Shown here piece after piece: positions 1 through 5,299 of a stretch of DNA of 8,522 nucleotides (position 1 is its first letter; each line of letters starts with the position of its first letter). The notes beneath the pieces were generated by a model. That model was not told where the DNA came from. It saw only the letters and a program-made list of their open reading frames with translations, and did no database searches. The translations under genes were made by a program, and so were the position numbers. The stretch comes from Synechococcales cyanobacterium PMM_0003 (GTDB lineage Bacteria > Cyanobacteriota > Cyanobacteriia > Pseudanabaenales > Pseudanabaenaceae): NCBI GenBank assembly GCA_949128015.1, contig CASBRC010000447.1:1-8522 (forward strand), given 5' to 3'.

Positions 1-759
1 ACCCGCGATAACGTCTCGATCACCGCCGATGCAGTTATTTACTGGCGAATAGTTGATATGGAGAAAGCATTTTATCGGGTTGAAAATTTGCATCAAGCGA
101 TGTCAAATATTGTATTGACCCAGATTCGCTCAGAACTCGGCAGATTAGAGCTTGATGAGACATTCACCGCAAGGAGCAAGATTAATGAAATTTTGTTGCG
201 GGATCTTGATGATGCCACTGACCCTTGGGGCGTAAAGGTGACGCGGGTAGAGTTGCGTGACATCTTGCCTGCTAAAGCCGTGCAGGAAGCTATGGAAATG
301 CAAATGACGGCGGAACGTAAAAAGAGAGCAATAATTCTCACATCTGAGGGCGATCGCGAATCAGCGATTAACAAAGCTAAAGGTTTAGCTGATTCGCAGT
401 TACTCAATGCTGACGCTTCACAAAAGTCGGCAATTCTAGAAGCTGAAGGGCAGAAACAATCGCGGATTTTACGAGCCGAGGCAGAACGTCAAGAGCAAGT
501 GCTAAAGGCTCAGGGTACGGCTCAGGCGATGCAGGTGCTATTGCAATCGATGAAGGGCAATCCTCAGTCTCAGGAGGCGCTGCAATTTTTGCTAGCTCAG
601 AGCTATATCTCTATGGCTACGACAGTTGGTTCGAGTGGTAGTAGCAAGGTGATGTTTATGGACCCGCGATCGCTGCCTTCGACATTAGAAGGGCTTAAAT
701 CAATTGTTGATAGTCCAATAGATACGAGCGATTTACCAACACAAAATTGGAACAAATAA
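1..759 (+). CDS. SPFH/stomatin-like (band 7) protein, 5'-truncated
   Basis: The frame is open from base 1 and reads [19 protein letters not shown] before the first internal Met at 58, so the gene starts upstream of the window and 252 residues are visible. The stretch [13 protein letters not shown], followed by [20 protein letters not shown] and the region after it, is the typical second half of a stomatin/band 7 domain (visible residues 1 to about 95). A long Ala/Glu/Gln/Lys-rich segment follows (about 100-175, with AEGQ and AEAERQEQ) and should form the coiled coil by which these proteins oligomerise. The C-terminus ends in a region with [17 protein letters not shown]. Family members are membrane-anchored scaffolds that form rings or microdomains; the N-terminal anchor would lie in the missing part. 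It resembles the cyanobacterial stomatin/paraslipin type rather than prohibitin. The molecular partner is unknown. The gene ends just before two palindromes and converges on cyanophycinase. Confidence 0.9.
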   Translation, partial: TRDNVSITADAVIYWRIVDMEKAFYRVENLHQAMSNIVLTQIRSELGRLELDETFTARSKINEILLRDLDDATDPWGVKVTRVELRDILPAKAVQEAMEMQMTAERKKRAIILTSEGDRESAINKAKGLADSQLLNADASQKSAILEAEGQKQSRILRAEAERQEQVLKAQGTAQAMQVLLQSMKGNPQSQEALQFLLAQSYISMATTVGSSGSSKVMFMDPRSLPSTLEGLKSIVDSPIDTSDLPTQNWNK

Positions 760-762
760 AAT

Positions 763-780
763 AAGGGGCTTAAGCCCCTT
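763..780. repeat. 18-bp perfect palindrome after the SPFH gene
   Basis: AAGGGGCTTAAGCCCC followed by TT is a fully self-complementary 18-mer starting 4 bases after the SPFH stop codon. As RNA it gives a short GC-rich hairpin without its own T-run. It stands directly before the stronger hairpin at 787-815, so the pair may act as a double terminator. The centre CTTAAGC recurs in the cluster at 4892-4995. Confidence 0.6.
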
Positions 781-786
781 GGTCAC

Positions 787-815
787 AAAAAAAGCTCGCT
801 AAGCGAGCTTTTTTT
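787..815. terminator. bidirectional terminator between convergent genes
   Basis: Seven A's, GCTCGC, loop TAA, GCGAGC, then a run of eight T's. The 13-bp stem is perfect and is preceded by an A-run and followed by a T-run, so it reads as an intrinsic terminator on both strands. It ends the SPFH gene on the plus strand. On the minus strand its A-run begins inside the cyanophycinase TAA stop codon (817-815), so one element serves both convergent genes. Confidence 0.88.
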
Positions 816-1753
816 TATACGGATGGACTAATAGGAATGCGCTTGAGCATGTGATATTTGCATCCTGCGGCAAGAATATGCACACGCAAGTTATGGATAG
901 TTAAGGGTGCAGTGCCACTAACCCATAGTTGATTGCTATAGGAAACCTCACCAGGATCGACTACGGTGACAGTGCCTCGTCCCAAAACGCGCATTATATT
1001 ATTTGGCTCAAAGATGGCAACGGTGTCTTCATCAATGCCGATACCGATTTTGTCAGGATGCGCTGCGATCGCAGTCATCAGACGAGCCATCCGATTACGG
1101 TTATGAAAGTGCTGATCGACAATGATTTCAGGCAAGATATTCAAGCCTGTACTCATGTTAACCAGTTCTTTATGGGGAGACTCGCCACTACTACCACCCG
1201 AAATCATGTGATAGCCCATCGCCGCCGCGCCTGCACTTGTGCCAGCCAACACTAGACGCTTTTCATCAATTCGTTTTGCGATCGTGATCGCAAAGGGGGT
1301 ATCAGCGATCAATGCACACAAGCGCAGTTGGTCACCACCAGTCATAAAAATTCCTGTAAACCGATCTACTAGAGCCTCGGCTTCAGGATAATCATCGTTG
1401 GGACGTTCGCGAATATCTAATACTTCAACAGCACTCGCACCGAGTTCAGTAAAAATGTCATGATAAATTCGTCCGATAATGTCGGGTTCTCTGGAGGCGC
1501 ATGGAATTATAGCAATGCGAGCTTGGGAGCCGCCAGAGCTTTCTACAAAGGCTTTGAGAATTTTGCGGTCTTGGACTTTATCCTCTCCACCACCAATTAC
1601 CATTACCGCCGACTTAATAATTTGAGTCATGCCCCTATCTATTGCCACATCTTCATCTAAGTTCAGCATATTAGCAGATTGGTCAACAAATTTTTTTAGG
1701 CGGTTAATTAGGTTAACGCCCTGACTTAGTTGTTGCTCTTGTTGACTCGCCAA
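815..1753 (-). CDS. cphB: cyanophycinase (peptidase family S51)
   Basis: Serine exopeptidase that cleaves the storage polymer cyanophycin (multi-L-arginyl-poly-L-aspartate) to beta-Asp-Arg dipeptides in the cytoplasm. Family signatures are clear in the 312-residue product: VIGGGEDKV (52-60), IIPCASREP (82-90), MTGGDQLRLC (137-146), the nucleophile elbow GTSAGA with Ser173, and DQHFHNRNRMARL (213-225) followed by IGIDEDT. Length and order match the Synechocystis enzyme (about 271 residues) from residue 42 on. The first 41 residues are an extra, Gln-rich then amphipathic segment. I chose the TTG at 1753 because GGAGGT (1770-1765) lies 11 nt upstream and an in-frame stop precedes it. The alternative is ATG at 1630 (Met42), preceded by AGGGGC at very short spacing. 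No cyanophycin synthetase gene is visible in the window. Confidence 0.93.
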   Translation of the reverse strand: MASQQEQQLSQGVNLINRLKKFVDQSANMLNLDEDVAIDRGMTQIIKSAVMVIGGGEDKVQDRKILKAFVESSGGSQARIAIIPCASREPDIIGRIYHDIFTELGASAVEVLDIRERPNDDYPEAEALVDRFTGIFMTGGDQLRLCALIADTPFAITIAKRIDEKRLVLAGTSAGAAAMGYHMISGGSSGESPHKELVNMSTGLNILPEIIVDQHFHNRNRMARLMTAIAAHPDKIGIGIDEDTVAIFEPNNIMRVLGRGTVTVVDPGEVSYSNQLWVSGTAPLTIHNLRVHILAAGCKYHMLKRIPISPSV

Positions 1754-1764
1754 TGGTTTGAATT

Positions 1765-1770
1765 ACCTCC
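1765..1770 (-). promoter_or_regulatory. Shine-Dalgarno supporting the TTG start of cphB
   Basis: On the minus strand GGAGGT sits 11 nt before TTG at 1753. It is the strongest anti-SD match I saw near any start in the window. It argues that translation begins at TTG and that the 41-residue extension is real, although the spacing is slightly long. Confidence 0.55.
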
Positions 1771-1856
1771 ATTGATGCTTACATGGCTAGCAATAAGGCT
1801 AAACCATTTTGAGATTGTATAACTTTTCTGCTGTTAAAGACTAGTATTTCTTTTCT

Positions 1857-1896
1857 TTAAAGAATAAGGGGGCAAAGCCGCCTCTTAATTCTTTAA
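1857..1896. terminator. imperfect hairpin downstream of the DUF4327-like gene
   Basis: Outer arms TTAAAGAAT (1857-1865) and ATTCTTTAA (1888-1896) are perfect complements. Inside, GGGGGC-AAA-GCCGCC pairs with one G:G mismatch and small bulges. It lies just past the stop (1901) of the minus-strand gene and is followed on that strand by an A/T-rich stretch, so it probably terminates that gene. The core and three-base centre match the larger palindromes at 5007-5047 and 6870-6924; this looks like a decayed relative. Confidence 0.55.
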
Positions 1897-1900
1897 GAAG

Positions 1901-2122
1901 TTAATCATTTTGCCAGCATTCGTGACTAACTAGATCACAAATGCGATCGCGCAATAAATACTGATGATCTTCTAGTTCTCGTTCGATTTGACACCATTCG
2001 CGATCGCGAAAAAAGCGACAAAGGGTATGAATAGGTTGACTCCGATTGAGTCTTCCGCTTTCGAGTAGATGCCTTGCTTCGTCTTGAATGGCGCTGATAG
2101 GATAATAAAGTGAGTGCAACAT
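1901..2122 (-). CDS. DUF4327-family small protein
   Basis: A 73-residue protein starting MLHSLYYPISAIQDEARHLL. From memory of the family, the pattern of IQDEAR, then NRSQPIHTLCRFF, a charged REW segment, and finally YLLRDRICDLVSHECW matches DUF4327, a short protein family found in cyanobacteria with no assigned function. It is soluble-looking, with no signal peptide or membrane segment, and has two Cys in the C-terminal half plus one in the middle. I prefer ATG at 2122, which has a purine-rich AGAGAGAG about 8 nt upstream; a TTG two codons earlier (2128) is also open. The gene is a single unit on the minus strand, with a hairpin after it and a possible promoter at 2229-2258. Two HIP1 octamers lie inside it. 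Confidence 0.82.
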   Translation of the reverse strand: MLHSLYYPISAIQDEARHLLESGRLNRSQPIHTLCRFFRDREWCQIERELEDHQYLLRDRICDLVSHECWQND

Positions 2123-2228
2123 AACCAAACTCTCTCTGTAGGTTTTTGCTAAATCTAGTCAGTGATTTACTCAATGACTTGGATGAAAGTTATATAAAAA
2201 TAATTAGTGTTTGTGATGAAGAATACAA

Positions 2229-2258
2229 ACTATAATTATCTTCCCATGCACTTCTCAA
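2229..2258 (-). promoter_or_regulatory. candidate sigma-70-type promoter for the DUF4327-like gene
   Basis: On the minus strand TTGAGA (2258-2253) is followed after 18 nt by TATAGT (2234-2229). This would give a leader of roughly 100 nt before the ATG at 2122. The region is A/T-rich, so a chance match is quite possible. Confidence 0.3.
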
Positions 2259-2329
2259 CATTGCATAAAAGTACATGAATCTCAAGAGAAAAAAATTTCT
2301 TGTTGAAGAATGTACAGCCTATTCAGGAT

Positions 2330-2400
2330 TTATAAAACCCAGAGAAAAATTTGAAAGTGCCGATTTGCGGCACTTTCAAATTTTTCTCTGGGTTTTATAA
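2330..2400. repeat. perfect 33-bp inverted repeat with 5-nt loop
   Basis: The left arm 2330-2362 (TTATAAAACCCAGAG..., ending AAAGTGCCG) is an exact reverse complement of the right arm 2368-2400. The loop is ATTTG (2363-2367). As RNA it is a 33-bp uninterrupted hairpin. It begins 34 bases beyond the livH stop on the minus strand and could terminate that transcript or protect its 3' end. There is no T-run after it on that strand, so it is not a textbook intrinsic terminator. Its feet, AAAACCCA and TGGGTTTT, also occur at the feet of the palindrome at 6870-6924. Confidence 0.9.
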
Positions 2401-2433
2401 CAGCGAAAAGCACCGCTTTTGCTTTTTTGGATT

Positions 2434-3390
2434 TTAAACTTTCTGGACAAAGGTTTTACCCAGCAGTCCTTGGGGGCGGACAAGTAAGACGATAAATAGT
2501 AAGGCAAAGGCTACAGCATCTTTATATGCTGACTGATCAGATGGAACAAAAGACTCAGCAAGCCCTAAGACAATGCCACCAACGACGGCTCCAGGAATAT
2601 TGCCTAGACCACCTAAAACGATCACGGCTAATCCTTTTAAACCAAAGCCAATGCCAAAATAGGGACCAGAAATGCTAACGCTTGAGCTAACTAAAGTTCC
2701 TGCTAGTCCACCTAAGAAACCTGACACGAAAAAAGTGAGCAGAATGAAGAAATCGGTATTTATTCCCAACAAACTAGCAGTGATCGCATCTTCAGCTACG
2801 GCTTTCATCGCCTTGCCCAGCTTGGTAAAGTTAATCGCATAGGTGAGGATCGCTAAAATGAGGCAAGACACGCCAAAAATGACGATCTGGACGGTGCGAA
2901 TGTTGATCGGTTTATCGATTGTGCCAAAATTGATTGCAGGTGGTAGGCTGCCATAGATATTTGAGGGGAAATTATAGCTCTCTGCGCCAACTAGATATTG
3001 GATCGTATTGACGATAACTACGGCTACGCCCAAACTAGAAACTAAGGTGAGCAATGGGTCGGCTTTGCGATCGCGTAAAGGACGAAAGGCGATCCGCTCG
3101 ATCGCAATACTGACAAATCCTGCGAGGATGCTGCTGACAAAAATGGCAACAAAAAACGGTAAATGTAGTTCTTTGGGTAAAGATAAGTTAGCAAGGATGC
3201 CATTAAACCCAAACGATCCGCCACAGAGTACATAGGTGAAATACGCTCCGAGTGTAAATACTGCCCCGTGAGCAAAGTTAATGATTCCTAAAATCGAGAA
3301 TACTAATGTGTATCCAAGGGCAAAGATGGCGTAAACACTGCCAATCGATAAGCCATTTAAAAACTGCTGCAAAAATACCGAAAAGTCCAT
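2434..3390 (-). CDS. LivH-type branched-chain/neutral amino acid ABC transporter permease
   Basis: A 318-residue inner-membrane permease of the LivH family, one of two membrane subunits of hydrophobic amino acid ABC importers. Evidence: the N-terminal signature LSIGSVYAIFALGYTLVFSI (14-33), then INFAHG (37-42); repeated hydrophobic segments; IERIAFRPLRDRKADPLLTL (98-117); the cytoplasmic loop GKAMKAVAEDAITASLLGIN (192-211), which contacts the ATPase; and the glycine-rich LKGLAVIVLGGLGNIPGAVV (251-270), ending VRPQGLLG. Length is normal. I chose ATG at 3390 because the family begins at MDFSVFLQQ; a 32-residue extension to 3486 is only antisense of the neighbouring signal peptide. No LivM, LivF/G or binding-protein gene is nearby, as is common for the scattered Nat genes of cyanobacteria. 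NatD of the N-I neutral amino acid system is the likely counterpart; a urea permease is less likely on sequence. Confidence 0.88.
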   Translation of the reverse strand: MDFSVFLQQFLNGLSIGSVYAIFALGYTLVFSILGIINFAHGAVFTLGAYFTYVLCGGSFGFNGILANLSLPKELHLPFFVAIFVSSILAGFVSIAIERIAFRPLRDRKADPLLTLVSSLGVAVVIVNTIQYLVGAESYNFPSNIYGSLPPAINFGTIDKPINIRTVQIVIFGVSCLILAILTYAINFTKLGKAMKAVAEDAITASLLGINTDFFILLTFFVSGFLGGLAGTLVSSSVSISGPYFGIGFGLKGLAVIVLGGLGNIPGAVVGGIVLGLAESFVPSDQSAYKDAVAFALLFIVLLVRPQGLLGKTFVQKV

Positions 3391-3392
3391 GC

Positions 3393-3396
3393 GAGG
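3393..3396 (+). promoter_or_regulatory. possible Shine-Dalgarno selecting the peptidase start at 3401
   Basis: GAGG lies 4 nt before ATG at 3401. It falls inside the reading frame if ATG 3389 is used instead, so it favours the downstream start. Spacing is short and the match is only four bases. Confidence 0.35.
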
Positions 3397-3400
3397 TTTT

Positions 3401-4147
3401 ATGGGTTTTTTTAAAAATTCTACACTTGCGATCGCAACTATTGCGATCGCGATCACAGTCACACCATCAACATCAGCGATTGCCACACTTGGTCGTCCTC
3501 ACGGAGCAACCAACAAACCTCAAAGTAAATCTCAAGAATTGATGGCGACCAGCGCCTCATTGCAACCGATTGAATTGCCCGATACTGGCGCTCAAAATGA
3601 CGGCTGGAGTTGTGGACCAAATTCGGCGGCGCGGATATTGCGCTATTACGGTCATGATGTTAACTATGCAACAGTTCGCGCCGCGACTGACAAAAAACTA
3701 TTTCTACCGCAAAAATTCCGCAATCCTTTCACTAATCAATGGATTGAGGTGCGAACAGGTACGCCGCCTCAGACTTTGCAGCAGGTCATGCGACGCTGGG
3801 AAGGCAATCGCGTTAAAAAATCCCCACAGACTAGTTTTAATCGGCTGATTAATTTAGTGCGATCGGGTAAACCTGTGATTGCTTTGGTTCGGGTTGGCAG
3901 TTTAGCAATACCCTATGTTGGCTCGATTCCTTCCTTACATTGGATTGCAGTCACAGGAGCCGATCCCAAACGTCAACAGGTCTATTACACAGATACTAAT
4001 AGCCAAACTTATTCTTTGTCCTATGAAGATTTTCAGACAAGGTGGAATTTAGGCTTGGATCGAGATGTGAGTAATGCGATCGCAAATATCCTTAAAAGTA
4101 ATGGCGTAGAGGCAAGAACAATTGTGTGGGTAGATCGCAGTTTCTAG
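3401..4147 (+). CDS. exported C39/papain-like cysteine peptidase
   Basis: A 248-residue protein from ATG 3401. Residues 1 to about 26 form a signal peptide (MGFFKNST, then an Ala/Ile core, then TPSTSA), followed by a Ser/Gln/Lys-rich linker and a single catalytic domain. The motif AQNDGWSCGPNSAARIL places the nucleophile at Cys71 with an oxyanion Gln at 65. LHWIAVTGAD gives His180 and YYTDTN gives Asp198, the usual Cys-His-Asp order of the peptidase C39-like (C39_2) fold. It lacks the ABC transporter regions of bacteriocin-processing C39 proteins, so it is a stand-alone periplasmic or secreted enzyme with unknown substrate. ATG 3389 is also open (four more residues) but overlaps the livH start. 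ATG 3542 would remove the signal peptide and leave the catalytic domain intact. It converges on the membrane protein gene at 4197. Confidence 0.8.
   Translation: MGFFKNSTLAIATIAIAITVTPSTSAIATLGRPHGATNKPQSKSQELMATSASLQPIELPDTGAQNDGWSCGPNSAARILRYYGHDVNYATVRAATDKKLFLPQKFRNPFTNQWIEVRTGTPPQTLQQVMRRWEGNRVKKSPQTSFNRLINLVRSGKPVIALVRVGSLAIPYVGSIPSLHWIAVTGADPKRQQVYYTDTNSQTYSLSYEDFQTRWNLGLDRDVSNAIANILKSNGVEARTIVWVDRSF
3417..3422 (-). promoter_or_regulatory. candidate -10 element for livH
   Basis: TAGAAT on the minus strand, one mismatch from TATAAT, about 27 nt upstream of the livH ATG at 3390. I see no good -35 at the proper distance. If real, it lies inside the coding region of the divergent peptidase gene. 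Confidence 0.22.
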
Positions 4148-4165
4148 CATTATAAATTTGGATCT

Positions 4166-4197
4166 ATGAGTAGCCACAAAAAGCTGTGGCTACTCAT
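4166..4197. terminator. hairpin between convergent peptidase and membrane protein genes
   Basis: ATGAGTAGCCACA (4166-4178) pairs perfectly with TGTGGCTACTCAT (4185-4197) around a 6-nt loop. It starts 18 bases after the peptidase stop and its right edge reaches the stop codon (4199-4197) of the minus-strand gene. There is no long T-run on either side, so it may act as a 3'-end stabiliser or a weak bidirectional terminator. Confidence 0.65.
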
Positions 4198-4823
4198 TAG
4201 GGAGCAATAACTATTGTCAAAAGAATTAAGCCGATGCTGAGTGCAGCGATCGCTAAATCAATTGTCAGAATTATTGTTCCCATCTCTGCTGACAGCCAAC
4301 CAAAGGAGATAAAGGCTGAGTTAGCAAAATAGGTAAGCCCTACGACAATCAAAATACAAAGCTGAGCAATGAAGTTCCCACAGCTTTGCATCCCTTGCCC
4401 CATCGATATAGGTTTTGGCGTGTAAATATTTCCCAGAAATAGAATCGAGCCAAATAGGGCAAATATGATTAGTGGTGCATTTATTAGGGCAGCTATTCCC
4501 ATCTCTGCTGAGCTCCAACCGAAGGAGATCAAGACTGAATTAGCAAGATAGGCAAGATATGCAAGCCCTCCGATCATCAGAAAACAAGGATTAATCATGT
4601 AGGTACTACATTGTTGGAAACGTTGAAGCCATCCCTCTGCCACTGGTTCCTTAATTTGAAGCCCTATCTGTGGTTGGAGAAACCACACCCCTGTTTTTTT
4701 CTGTATCACAACACTTGCCAGAAATAAAATCAAGCTGACTAGGGCATATATCAAGCTAACTAGGACATATACGATTAGTAGCCATTTTATTGCCGCAACA
4801 AAAGGATTATCAACTTGAAACAT
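4197..4823 (-). CDS. small multi-pass membrane protein with an internal duplication
   Basis: I do not recognise the family. From ATG 4823 the product is 208 residues with about five hydrophobic segments (about 13-40, 80-103, 110-132, 152-175, 183-208), so it is an integral membrane protein. Two blocks repeat with a period of 73 residues: LAYLANSVLISFGWSSAEMG (90-109) and LTYFANSAFISFGWLSAEMG (163-182). The DNA copies, 4277-4337 and 4496-4556, agree at 52 of 61 positions, so the duplication is fairly recent or kept similar by selection. A loop carrying PKPISMGQGMQSCGNFI links the copies. The start at 4823 is supported by GGGAG nine nt upstream; a TTG at 4847 is also open. It has no catalytic motif. 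Its only close neighbour is the convergent peptidase, so context gives no function. Confidence 0.72.
   Translation of the reverse strand: MFQVDNPFVAAIKWLLIVYVLVSLIYALVSLILFLASVVIQKKTGVWFLQPQIGLQIKEPVAEGWLQRFQQCSTYMINPCFLMIGGLAYLAYLANSVLISFGWSSAEMGIAALINAPLIIFALFGSILFLGNIYTPKPISMGQGMQSCGNFIAQLCILIVVGLTYFANSAFISFGWLSAEMGTIILTIDLAIAALSIGLILLTIVIAP
4277..4556 (-). repeat. in-frame DNA duplication, two 61-bp copies 219 bp apart
   Basis: Copies at 4277-4337 and 4496-4556 match at 52/61 bases. Both contain CCCATCTCTGCTGA and AAGGAGAT. The 219-bp offset equals 73 codons, which keeps the frame and duplicates one membrane segment plus its ISFGW-SAEMG border. Confidence 0.85.
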
Positions 4824-4832
4824 ATTCTGTTG

Positions 4833-4837
4833 CTCCC
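4833..4837 (-). promoter_or_regulatory. Shine-Dalgarno for the membrane protein gene
   Basis: GGGAG on the minus strand, nine nt before ATG 4823. It lies inside the reading frame if TTG 4847 is used, so it decides in favour of the ATG. Confidence 0.5.
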
Positions 4838-4891
4838 AATTTCTCAAGAAAAAGCAGTAATCTACTTAATCATAACGAATTTTTTGGCTAT

Positions 4892-4995
4892 CCTAAGCAA
4901 AGCTTAAGGAATTAGATTTTCTGTGGCGCGGCTTCGCCGCGCCACAGAAAATCTGGTTTCTTATTTTACGGCGAGTCCCTTAAGCTTTGCTTAGG
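4892..4995. repeat. 18-bp inverted repeat enclosing a hairpin
   Basis: CCTAAGCAAAGCTTAAGG (4892-4909) and its exact reverse complement (4978-4995) bracket the hairpin at 4914-4954. Each arm also contains its own short palindrome (AAGCAAAGCTT). Terminal inverted repeats around an internal palindrome look like a small non-autonomous element, but I see no clear target-site duplication. Confidence 0.8.
4914..4954. repeat. perfect 19-bp hairpin, loop TTC
   Basis: AGATTTTCTGTGGCGCGGC (4914-4932) pairs completely with 4936-4954. The GC-rich core GGCGCGGC-TTC-GCCGCGCC has A/T-rich feet with no T-run beyond them. It sits about 68 bases upstream of the minus-strand membrane protein start and well upstream of the TPR gene, so it is not in terminator position for either one. 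Confidence 0.88.
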
Positions 4996-5006
4996 ACATA
5001 AAACCG

Positions 5007-5047
5007 AAAAGGATAATGGCGGCGCAAAGCGCCGCCATTATCCTTTT
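5007..5047. repeat. perfect 19-bp hairpin, loop AAA
   Basis: AAAAGGATAATGGCGGCGC (5007-5025) pairs completely with 5029-5047. The core GGCGGCGC-AAA-GCGCCGCC is close to the core at 6888-6906 (GGCGGTGC-TTT-GCACCGCC), while the feet are unrelated. The A-run and T-run at its ends make it terminator-like, but no gene points into it at close range. Confidence 0.88.
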
Positions 5048-5137
5048 GGATGGTGTTTTTTCAGACAATACTTACGCCGATTTACGGATTAGCTTAAGGC
5101 GATATTACAAATACGATAAATAGTTGAAATCTACAAT

Positions 5138-5166
5138 TTGACAGGTTTACTTGCTAAAGTCATTAA
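5138..5166 (+). promoter_or_regulatory. candidate promoter for the TPR gene
   Basis: A consensus -35 hexamer TTGACA (5138-5143) is followed after 17 nt by CATTAA (5161-5166), which matches the -10 consensus at only three of six positions. It would give a leader of about 130 nt before ATG 5300. The support rests on the -35 alone. Confidence 0.3.
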
Positions 5167-5299
5167 TGTGGTGTGATGGATCAAGACTCAGCTCTTCTAA
5201 TTTGTTCTTCTAAATTTATAAATCTACTGCTCATTCTCATTTCTGCTTTACCAACTCATAACTTTTGATGGCAGAAAAAAGCTAAAAGCAATATTAACT

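Larger units (their letters stand above)
2123..2433. other. gene-free gap between the DUF4327-like gene and livH
   Basis: About 310 bases with no supportable gene. Positions 2123-2329 are A/T-rich and hold a weak minus-strand promoter candidate. 2330-2400 is a perfect long inverted repeat. 2401-2433 contains a smaller interrupted hairpin (AAAAGC...GCTTTT) immediately after the livH stop codon on the minus strand. Confidence 0.7.
4824..5299. other. 476-base gene-free region with nested palindromes
   Basis: I find no supportable gene on either strand. The left half (4892-5047) is filled with inverted repeats, listed separately. The right half (5048-5299) is A/T-rich leader sequence before the TPR gene. 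It holds a TTGACA hexamer at 5138-5143 and a further AGCTTAAGG (5091-5099) that repeats 4901-4909. A small RNA is possible but has no direct support. Confidence 0.65.

Noticed and set aside
929..1255. 108-codon plus-strand open frame opposite cyanophycinase
   Set aside because: Antisense to a gene with clear family motifs, and without a recognisable product.
1816..1821. TATACA on the minus strand as a cphB promoter -10
   Set aside because: No -35 hexamer or extended -10 accompanies it, and the surroundings are A/T-rich, so chance is likely.
3391..3486. N-terminal extension of LivH to a start at 3486
   Set aside because: The extra 32 residues are the antisense of the peptidase signal-peptide region with its HIP1 octamers. 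The family starts at MDFSVFLQQ, so the extension is an artefact of open frame.
4892..5047. CRISPR array
   Set aside because: The repeats are inverted, of different sequence and not regularly spaced; there are no direct repeats with spacers and no cas genes.
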